A DNA stretch of 64,000 nt, from the NCBI GenBank assembly GCA_947652115.1, contig OX393572.1, forward strand, positions 15,831,488-15,895,487. Direction: 5' to 3'. The position numbers and the translations under genes were made by a program. Each line of letters starts with the position of its first letter. The stretch's first letter is position 1. Source of the DNA: Blastomussa wellsi. Lineage: Eukaryota > Cnidaria > Anthozoa > Scleractinia > Plerogyridae. The notes beneath the pieces are model-generated. The model was not told the DNA's origin, made no database searches, and worked only from the letters and a program-made list of their open reading frames with translations. Positions 56,901 through 64,000 of this stretch are shown piece by piece.

Positions 56901-59900
56901 TCCAGGAGACAGGAAAGAGCTTTTTTCGTGCACAAAATTGTTACTTTATGATTGTTTTTAAAAGTTAATAATTTTGCTTTTGCTTATTGTTTTAGTGTCA
57001 TCCTCGCATTCTGAAGGAGAATCTTCCCTAGCTCGCACAGGGACCTTTTTTGGTGGGCTCTTCCAGGACATCAAGCGGCGCGGCAAATTCTACGTCAGTG
57101 ATTTCAGAGACGGCTTCAACCTGCATGCTCTGTTTGCCTCTCTTTTTCTTTATTTTGCCTTATTTGCCACAAATATTGCATTTGGTGGCCTCTTGGAAGA
57201 CAAGACAGAAGGCCAACTTGGCGTCACTGAAGTGATTTTCGCAGCTTCTGCATGTAGCATACTGTTTGCACTCTTTGCTGGACAGCCAATAATGATTATA
57301 GGAGCTACTGGCCCAATATTGGTATTTGAACAGAGCATATATGAGGTAAACATCGAGTCATCTTAAGTCCAATGTTGGTATTAATTTTAAACACAGTATA
57401 CTGTACACTGCAGGGCTGCAAATACTTTTTTCCCTTGAAAGGTCATGTGCCGACTAAATCACCATTTTGATTGGACGAAACAGTTATTGGGGGGGGGGGG
57501 GGCTCAGGAGATTTTCAAATCTAGGGTCTCTAAAATAGCATTATTACCACCCTCCCGGGGGTAGTTTGCAGCAATTTTTGGGTTCCCTGTGCCCCCTGGC
57601 CCCTCCCCATGGTACTGCACTGTTATTACATTGAACTCTAGTCATGCATGCTTGTTTAAAACACACCTTTGGTGACCTGGATTTAAAGGGATTCCGCATA
57701 ACGTGTTTTGATGATGCAAGCAACTCAGAAAGAACAAGTTATCACGAGTTTGAAAACATTTTTTTAATTAGAGTATTTATACGTTTTCCTCACTCAGTTC
57801 TAGTTTCAAGTTTTAAATTTATCAACTTAAAAAATGCGGCTTATGGCTGTTTCTATGGCAAAATCCCGACCATGAAAGGACCAATCAGAACGCTCAGATT
57901 TTCCTCAACACTACCTTGCCATGTAATAATTTGTATTATTATTTTTTGTTTTCAGTTTTGTAAAGCATATGATGTTGAATTCCTTACTTGGCGCTGCTGG
58001 ATCGGTTTCTGGGTCATGATAATCCTGTTTGGCGTGGTGGCTTTGGAAGGCTGCTTCTTGATCAAATACTTTACACGCTTCACCGAGGACATCTTTGAGC
58101 TTCTAATTTCTGCAATCTTCATCTATGAGCCATTTGCATTACTGATCAAGGTAGGACCTTTGAGCTGTGGATACACCAGTTGGTTTTGTTCGAATGGAAT
58201 TTTAGACCAGCTGGAGTCATCGCTGTGTTATTGTTCTTGGGCAAGAGGCTTTTTTCACAGAGCCTCTCTATCTTCACCCAGGTTTAAAGATGGGTTAATT
58301 CCAACAAAAGGTTACAACAGCCTGCTTGGCAAAATTTTACCAACTCTCCCTGCTCAATTTTCATTTCATATGTTCTTCACAATTCTGCTGGAGCATTTTT
58401 TGCACAAGTAAAGGTATTAAGTAATGACTTTAGCACAGAATTTAGCTGAACACTCCAAAATCACCGTGACATTGCCCCTTTAAAATCATTGTGACTTATT
58501 TATGGATTTTGCACATTTATGGATTGTGCATATAGAGCTTTCAAGAGTCTCAAATAGCCTCACCAGGGTGAAAAGAGCCACGAAAAGAGGAAAGTGCCTT
58601 GCCCAAGAACACAACAGAGACAATAATATTAAAAGACAATAATCGCCTGCGTGCAGCCACGCTGAAAGGAACGTCTGCAAAACTGTGTTGGACAGATTAT
58701 TAATATGTATTTTCTTCAAGAAATAGGAGACGGTGCACACAGGCTACCCGGCCAAGACTCTAACCTCAACCTTTCAATCCGAAGTATAGCGTACTATTTA
58801 CTGGGAACGCAGTTGGAGTTCCTGTTGGTTTTATGACTTTTATTTGTATGCGGCTGCTGGATAACATACCATTTGGCCACGAACTCTCGCAAAGTAGGAA
58901 CAAGAAATACATTTATCATTTCCCATTGATTATTTGCAGTTATTCAAGAAGAATCCTCTCAACAGAGCTGGGTCAGGAAAGTATGGAAGTGATGAGGTGA
59001 AAGGAGAACCAAACACCGCTCTGCTGTCCACCATCTTGGTTTTGGGTACTTTCTTCATAGCGTTCTACATGCGCAAGATCAGGACAAGTCACTTTTTGGG
59101 AAAGCGGGTTTGTACTGTGTTTGTATTTGTTTCTGTCGCCTCCGAAATGTCCACCTCCGCTGCAGGTTGATCTCTCCAGTTCAGCTTTCATGCTATCAAC
59201 TAGTTTTATCTAAACTGCAGTGATAAATTGACAATTGGTATCACAAAACTGCGACATGGTTCATACAGGCCTAGTAAAAACCTTGAACTTTGCCAGATCC
59301 TTGACAATGAAAAAGAAATTGATTTTCTCTTTGAAACAACAGGCACTGCATTTTTCATATCACGATAGTTTAAGGTAACAGTTCACTAAAGAAAATCTGA
59401 GGGGCTTATAGGCCTCCGAAAAGATATTTCATTGTAATGTTTTTAAATAAATGACAACACACAGCGATTTTGATCGCTTTCTCCCGTTTAAATCCGACCA
59501 GAAACGAACTTGATTTGTGAGTACTTTTAAAAATTGAACACTCTATTTTGAAAACATTTACCTTTTTACTTCAAATGAATATACATTCATAATGTCCAAC
59601 TCTTAAGCTTTCAGGAAAGATATACTTTGCGAAGCGGTAAAGCCGCTAAAATGCAAGGTGGTCATTTCAGTAGGCCGATACCTTAACTTTTTAAGATATG
59701 TCTTCCGTCACCTGTAGTCGCGGGTTTCGCCCACAGCTGTAAACTTCTCTTGGTTTCCTCACCAATCCCAGCTCGATTCTCAGTGGAAGTGACAACTTGT
59801 TCGTTTCAACATTTTTATGGTCTCGGGACAAGTCAAGTTATTCACGGCATTACACAACGTTCGTTCTGGACATGCACCTTTCAGAGTAAACTTCACGATT

Positions 59901-62132
59901 TTATTTTCAAATTCTATTGACATGTGAAAGAGTGAGATTTTTTTTGCAAGACGCTTCTTTCCTTTTAGTTACTTCTACTTCTGGGCGAAACCATTCTCGT
60001 TCTGGGCGAAACTTGTTATCGACGAAACTCGCTATATTCCTTCCATTCCCGTCACAGAGCCGCTTTAATGTCTAGTTTTTATCTCATTGTAGACCAGAAG
60101 ACTTGTCAGTGATTCTGGTATTGTCACAGCCATGTTAATCATGGCAATACTGGATTACTTTCTTGAAGACAAAGTCGTGACACCACACGTGTCAATAAAC
60201 AATCCCTTGACAGACGGCTTCAACCCAACTCAGTATCCCAAGCGAGGATGGTTCATTAATCCTGGCGGCATGAACAGAAGCATGTCTATGGGCTGGATTT
60301 TCGCAGCCATCATTCCGGCAATTTTCGTCGGAATTCTGCTGTTCATGGAAACCGAAATGACTGGGGTGCTTTTGAGCAAGAAGGAACATAAACTTGCCAA
60401 AGGTCCGGGGTTCAATTTAGACATGGTTGTAGTGGGTATCTTGGCTTTTGGGTGTTCTCTCCTTGGACTGCCCTGGATGTGCGCGGACACAGTGCGTTCA
60501 GCATCGCATGTGAACGCTCTGTCCATCTACAGCACTTCCCATGCGCCTGGTGAGAAACCGCATATTATTGAAGTCAAGGAGCAGAGGATCTCAAACATTA
60601 TCATTCATCTGCTGACAGGTGAGAAATCGCTCACTGAATTCCACTTGCACCTGTTTCTTAACGCGCTTCTTCTAAGATGCTGTTAGCGGGGAAGAGACCG
60701 GCATGCGACAGAGTCGGGAATGGTCCGTCGTCATCTCGCCTAGGGTTATAAACTACGAATTTTGGTCTCACTCGGGGCATTCACATCAATAGGCCAATAT
60801 TTTTAGCAGTCGAGGTCTCGTGGTCTCGTGTAGGGTTTCACGTAGAGAACTAGAAAACGCTGTCATACAACTGTGTTGCCGATCTGGACAGGAAGGCATG
60901 AAAATGGCATTGGTCAAAAAACGCTTTAATCCCAATTAATTCCAATTTGTTTTTCACGAGATTACTTTAGGTGTATTTGCAAGCCATTGTGCTAGTTTCT
61001 GAGTGGACTCAATCTTGACTATGTTAATCAACTGCTTGCTGTTGCAGGGTTATCCATCTTGCTTGCTCCAGGCCTTCATCTCATTCCCATCCCAATCTTT
61101 TTTGGTGTTCTCTTGTATCTTGGTATCGTGTCTATGTATGGTCTGCAGATGGTCGACAGGTTCGTGATGTTGTTCATGCCACCTAAACATCATCCCGATG
61201 TTCCTTATGTCAGAAAGGTACGTTATGTCTGCAAAGTGTTGTTACAGTGAGATTAGCATGTGTCCATATGTTTAGGAGCTACGTCACTCTATTGTGAGTT
61301 ATTTCTTCGACAACCTATATTACCCTTAAAATTTAGGAAAACTAAAAATAATAGTTTGCTAAGGAAGGAAAACACTAAAGGAGTGATACTAAACCAAAAA
61401 TGAACAAGGATGGCTGAGGATGGAGAAGATTGAAACGGATTGGACGTAGATCCTTTAAATGCACATAAGTAAAGACTTGGAGTCGGTAGCTCCAAGGTGC
61501 ACGATATTACGTCGTAAATCTGTATAAATATCCTTCTGATAAATAATAGAAAGTCCAAACTACCAAAACAACGCCAAAATCAATGTTTTTATTTTTTCAG
61601 GTGAGAACCAGAAAGATTCATTGCTACACTATCATTCAAGTGCTAGCACTGGCTTTCCTTGTTGGAATCAAGTTATCTTCGCTTGCTCCATCGTTTCCAT
61701 TCTTCATCATTTGCTTGATTCCTCTGCGCAAGCTGTTGACAAAGTTCTACGACGAGCATGAAATGGAGGAGGTGCGTCGATAATAATATATTGAATAGAG
61801 TATTCTGATTGGCCGAGAGGTACACTGATTTGCGACAATAATTTATAAAACAAAATTGGCGTGCTCTGCGGTGATTGGTCTAAAAAAACTCGCGCCACTT
61901 CTCCAAAACTAATCGTGTGTCGCACGCGCACGTTTCCCACGCTTTGTGTCAGCTACTTGCATTTGCTTCGAATTTTTATTGGATCGTTGGATTGTCTGTG
62001 ATCGTCTAGAGCGGTAACTTAATTAATCTTGGTTTTATGGCACTCTAGTGGTTTACTGATTGATGCTATTCATGTTTGGTTTGACAGCTTGATAACTCAG
62101 AATCCGAAGGCGAGGACAGTGATTACGATTAA
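50608..62132 (+). CDS. SLC4-family anion exchanger-type bicarbonate transporter, 13 coding exons
   Basis: A 1010-residue membrane transporter expected to exchange Cl- for HCO3- across the plasma membrane. In corals such proteins are candidates for carbon supply to calcification. Joined exons: 50608-50971, 51911-52023, 52625-52799, 54050-54336, 55242-55532, 56175-56352, 56996-57345, 57956-58150, 58940-59107, 60093-60618, 61048-61217, 61601-61771, 62088-62132; all phases agree. Residues about 160-430 form the Band 3 cytoplasmic domain ([10 protein letters not shown]). About 470-990 form the membrane domain ([36 protein letters not shown]). [20 protein letters not shown] and the short exofacial loop favour anion exchangers over Na-bicarbonate cotransporters. 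Equivalents of human AE1 Glu681, Arg730 and Lys851 are E793, R842 and K963. AE1 Lys539 appears replaced by L648. The acidic tail ends GEDSDYD. The paralogue is undetermined. Confidence 0.93.
51241..51843. mobile_element. 603-bp TIR element in SLC4 intron 1
   Basis: AGACGGAATCCGACAGGA at the left faces the complement of AGACGGAATCCATCAGGA at the right, and TTA flanks both sides. Inside, two copies of a roughly 200-bp segment begin TGTACCAAA (51285, 51485). No transposase is seen. The 3-bp TTA is compatible with Harbinger-type insertion. Confidence 0.8.
51911..52023 (+). CDS. SLC4 coding exon 2
   Basis: Acceptor CTTGCAG; residues about 122-159 ([17 protein letters not shown]). Donor GAG|GTAGGG. 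Confidence 0.85.
52625..52799 (+). CDS. SLC4 coding exon 3
   Basis: Begins the Band 3 cytoplasmic domain: [20 protein letters not shown] and [13 protein letters not shown]. Donor AAG|GTATCA. Confidence 0.93.
53888..53947. repeat. Hairpin in SLC4 intron 3
   Basis: GTTTTCTATGAGCGATAGTC continues to AAC and pairs with 53924-53947 over 23 bases with one bulged base; 13-base loop. Confidence 0.85.
54050..54336 (+). CDS. SLC4 coding exon 4
   Basis: [17 protein letters not shown] and [13 protein letters not shown] are typical of the SLC4 cytoplasmic domain. A basic TSSKKSKKF stretch follows. Donor CAG|GTTTGT. Confidence 0.93.
54438..54610 (+). mobile_element. 173-bp MITE, copy 2, in SLC4 intron 4
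   Basis: Ends AGGGTTGTCA and TGACAACCCT are a perfect 10-bp inverted pair. Inverted copy of 20178-20351. Confidence 0.82.
55242..55532 (+). CDS. SLC4 coding exon 5, probable GC donor
   Basis: Residues about 314-410, including VPVRF-like [20 protein letters not shown] and ATLMSDQ. The only donor that joins in frame to AFHDVAY is CAG|GCAAGT, a GC-AG intron. Confidence 0.88.
55554..56087. mobile_element. pogo-like MITE in SLC4 intron 5
   Basis: Left end CAGTGGAATCCCGATAACTT and right-end complement CAGTCAAATCCCGATATTTC resemble pogo/Tigger termini; TA follows the right end. Many GTTCGAGTTA(G/T)C words line the arms. Confidence 0.7.
56175..56352 (+). CDS. SLC4 coding exon 6
   Basis: [19 protein letters not shown] and [10 protein letters not shown] end the cytoplasmic domain. 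Donor CTG|GTACGA. Confidence 0.92.
56996..57345 (+). CDS. SLC4 coding exon 7
   Basis: Residues about 470-586: start of the membrane domain with [19 protein letters not shown], then helices with [12 protein letters not shown] and [13 protein letters not shown]. Donor GAG|GTAAAC. Confidence 0.95.
57489..57503. repeat. G run in SLC4 intron 7
   Basis: About 15 consecutive G, then a C-rich stretch to 57610. Confidence 0.8.
57956..58150 (+). CDS. SLC4 coding exon 8
   Basis: [18 protein letters not shown] and [18 protein letters not shown], residues 587-651. L648 stands at the position of AE1 Lys539. Donor AAG|GTAGGA. Confidence 0.95.
58200..58790. repeat. SINE fragments in SLC4 intron 8
   Basis: GTTCTTGGGCAAGAGGCTT and CTCTATCTTCACCCAGGTTTA (in parts; about 58220-58300) match the body of the 45676 SINE on +. 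An inverted fragment at about 58550-58620 carries TGCCTTGCCCAAGAACAC. Confidence 0.6.
58940..59107 (+). CDS. SLC4 coding exon 9
   Basis: Short exofacial loop ([16 protein letters not shown]), then [20 protein letters not shown]. Donor CGG|GTTTGT. Confidence 0.93.
60093..60618 (+). CDS. SLC4 coding exon 10
   Basis: Largest exon, residues about 708-882: [29 protein letters not shown] (E793), [19 protein letters not shown] (R842), EVKEQRISN. Donor CAG|GTGAGA. Confidence 0.95.
61048..61217 (+). CDS. SLC4 coding exon 11
   Basis: [19 protein letters not shown], then [16 protein letters not shown]. Donor AAG|GTACGT. Confidence 0.95.
61601..61771 (+). CDS. SLC4 coding exon 12
   Basis: [33 protein letters not shown] (K963) and the last helix. 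Donor GAG|GTGCGT. Confidence 0.93.
62088..62132 (+). CDS. SLC4 coding exon 13 with stop
   Basis: The acidic C-terminal [14 protein letters not shown] ends at TAA 62130-62132. LDNSE loosely recalls the acidic LDADD site of AE1. Confidence 0.88.
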   Translation, partial: LDNSESEGEDSDYD

Positions 62133-62376
62133 TTCTGCAACGCACCTGATTTTACTGGGACCCTCTATTTGCGTGACTCATATTGCGTGACTGGCAATAC
62201 GTGACTGGGATTGCGTGACTTGCAAGGCATGGAGACTACAATGTATTGTTGACCTTGGAAAGAAAATCTAGCAATTTGTGATGAACAAGACATTTTTAAT
62301 TTTTCAGCTTGGCACATACAAGCTGTTAGTCATCTAACAGTACATAATAATGTTACCGAACAATGCATATAATCTA

Positions 62377-62382
62377 AATAAA
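62377..62382 (+). promoter_or_regulatory. Polyadenylation signal AATAAA (SLC4)
   Basis: Canonical hexamer 245 bases after the stop codon. Confidence 0.6.
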
Positions 62383-62433
62383 TTGTTAGTTTTGGTTTTA
62401 ATGTGGTACACAGACGTTCAGCAAGATCGTGGG

Positions 62434-62439
62434 AATAAA
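62434..62439 (+). promoter_or_regulatory. Second AATAAA (SLC4)
   Basis: Alternative signal 302 bases after the stop, followed by T-rich sequence. Confidence 0.5.
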
Positions 62440-62689
62440 TTGTGGCAAATTTTACATTGTATCGTAACATTGTAGATTAGCTTAGATTTGAGCTCGTTTT
62501 ACATTATCTTAATTTTAAATGCCAAAATGTTTTTCTATTGTAAGTATTAGAAGCACATCAGAAATACTTTTAGTAGGACGAATTTAGAGGCATTTAAGGG
62601 CAGCTTTTCTTGTTTTAGTGTAGGTTACATTTCTTAGACATACCATTCAATTTTTTACCGCAATATAAGAATTTTTGTGAGAAGCATTG

Positions 62690-63060
62690 CAAATTTAAAT
62701 ACAATGTTTAAGGTCTACAAGGCAAGACGCTCCTCGTTGCCGTATTCCTAAATACACCCATAGGCGTACGGGCAATTTTTTGCCGGGGAGGGGGGGAGGT
62801 CGGTGAACCATTTGCCCAAAAAATTCTCCCAAATAGACCAATTTCGATATTTTAATATTCGGACTAAAACAATAGACTTCACTACGAGGCTCCGGGGAAT
62901 AAATCCCACAAACTCTCCAATTTATACCCCGGAGCCTCGTGCTGAGGTCTATTGTTTTAGGCTGAATTTTAAAATCTCGAAATTGGTCTATTGCCTTGCC
63001 CAAATTTTCTCATTCTGCCCAAAAAGTCTGATTTGCCCAGAATACACCTTCTAAGCACAT
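62690..63060. repeat. Repeat block with nested 161-bp palindrome
   Basis: The palindrome 62832-62992 pairs AATAGACCAATTTCG arms and GAGGCTCCGGGG with CCCCGGAGCCTC. It splits a TTGCCCAAA-type repeat: TTTGCCCAAAAAATT lies to its left and TTGCCCAAATTTTCTC to its right. It therefore inserted into an older repeat. Confidence 0.75.
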
Positions 63061-63517
63061 CTTAAACAATATTCTCCAGCATCCCGGATTTACCTGGACG
63101 TCGAAACGTCCCTTTCAGTAAATCTTTAATTTGATTTTCTCCGTCAGTATTCACTCTATTTTCGTAGCGTTCCTTATATAAAACTTTACCTTGTTTTCAA
63201 TGCTTCTTTTTAGCGAAGAAAGTGATCATGCCTTGAGTTGCTGCCATTTGAAGGAGTACGGTAACCTTAAATATTTTTTACTCTATTCTGTCAATAGTTG
63301 AATGTATTGTCGGACAGAGAGAATACTTTATAGCGTGAAATAACAAGGGGCATCAGAGCTTTTTTACTCTATCAGGGTCATAGGGATCAAAGTGTAATTT
63401 CTCCTGAAACTATCAATTTAAAAATCAACATGCTGGTCGTGAGAATATGGTATCTTAACATAAACGGCGTTGTTATATCTATTATCCAATTCTCGTAACT
63501 AGTGAATGAATCCCTGG
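63061..63517. other. Unassigned stretch
   Basis: Nothing recognised apart from the short palindrome GGACGTCGAAACGTCC near 63099. Confidence 0.4.
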
Positions 63518-63625
63518 GGTGTTGATTGGGGGAAGAACTGACCCCGCCGGGGGTGTTGATTGGGGGGAGGAATGGACCCGGGGGTCCCGGGGGATGTTGA
63601 TTGGGGGGAGGAACAGACACACAAG
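63518..63625. repeat. G-rich minisatellite, three units
   Basis: Three copies of (G)TGTTGATTGGGGGGAGGAA with variable GACCCCGG-type ends. Confidence 0.85.
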
Positions 63626-63663
63626 GAAGGTAAAAAGGAGGCCAACAAAAGTACGAAGAGCTT

Positions 63664-64000
63664 ATGGAGGAGGCCGACAACATTCCTTCGAAGAATTCTG
63701 TTGAATTTGAAACAAATCCGCTGTTAGAAGTTTACTTTTGCAATAGTTATGTTCGCTTTCTTTCGGATAACGGAATCCTTGTGCGGACGACAGAACACGA
63801 AGGGTAACTGAAGCTGTATTGAAAGTCTGTCATGAAAAGTTGGGAAATCACCCGCAAAAAGCAGTAACTCTGAAGCGTGCAGCAATATTGAAAAAGAGCC
63901 GCGAAGAATGCGTCGAAGCTGAAAAGCTGTTTTGGGAGGCGCTGAAAGTCTTCCAGAAATGCCTTGTGCTATGTCTCAAGACCTCTCAAGGACATTGCAT
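63664..64000 (+). pseudogene. Tetratricopeptide-like gene fragment, cut by window edge
   Basis: An ATG at 63664 reads MEEADNIPSKNSVEFE and VRFLSDNGILV, and stops near 63801. From about 63795 another frame reads VTEAVLKVCHEKLGNHPQKA, then a second helix pair (EECVEAEKLFWEALKVFQK) to the edge. The spacing resembles TPR repeats of nephrocystin/kinesin-light-chain-like proteins, large families in cnidarians. The frame change makes it a pseudogene, two exons, or a sequence error. Confidence 0.4.

Noticed and set aside
57644..58411. 255-codon frame
   Set aside because: Only 57956-58150 is SLC4 exon 8; the flanks are intron read-through.
63095..63120. GACGTCGAAACGTCC as another hammerhead core
   Set aside because: No CUGANGA element nearby; only a short palindrome.

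Overview
The window is animal nuclear DNA, most likely from an anthozoan cnidarian and plausibly a reef-building coral. The evidence is a 13-exon gene with GT-AG introns, an AT-rich intergenic background, and transposon families typical of aquatic invertebrates (Ngaro, BEL/Pao, Gypsy, Penelope-like, Harbinger, pogo, CR1/L2-like LINEs, tRNA-derived SINEs). The clade is inferred from this repeat spectrum and the transporter gene; no sequence comparison was run.

One host gene is convincing. It is an SLC4-family, anion-exchanger-type bicarbonate transporter on the + strand, coding 50608-62132, 13 coding exons, 1010 codons. Every exon junction keeps the reading frame. Intron 5 appears to use a GC donor, and a pogo-like repeat begins 21 bases into it. 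Two AATAAA signals follow the stop codon. A second, frameshifted tetratricopeptide-like (TPR) fragment runs off the right edge (63664-64000).

1-7233: GAATTCC-rich minisatellites (1-390 and 2720-3365), a Penelope-like (PLE) endonuclease remnant, palindromic fold-back elements with hammerhead-ribozyme-like cores, and decayed Gypsy pieces.

7234-16930: a nested insertion. A Gypsy element with 5-bp target duplications (CTCTC) sits in an older Gypsy. It holds a Harbinger element (8636-16422), whose Myb-like gene holds a MITE and a nearly complete Ngaro retrotransposon (10242-15176) with textbook split direct repeats A1-B1A2-B2. The Ngaro tyrosine recombinase has a stop codon exactly where the second catalytic arginine is expected.

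16931-24790: more Gypsy, pogo/Tigger, two LINE 3' ends, and several hairpin MITEs.

24794-37884: a roughly 5.9-kb array of a 16-bp satellite built on the palindrome AAGATCTT. It is split by a 7.2-kb BEL/Pao element on the - strand (30276-37509). The two LTRs differ by a single 5-bp indel, yet the single gag-pol frame carries three in-frame stops.

37885-50555: AT-rich upstream sequence holding MITEs, a SINE, a tandem duplication, a TTAA-flanked 439-bp palindrome and a tRNA-like sequence, but no recognisable coding gene. The 5' non-coding exon(s) and promoter of the SLC4 gene probably lie here but could not be placed.
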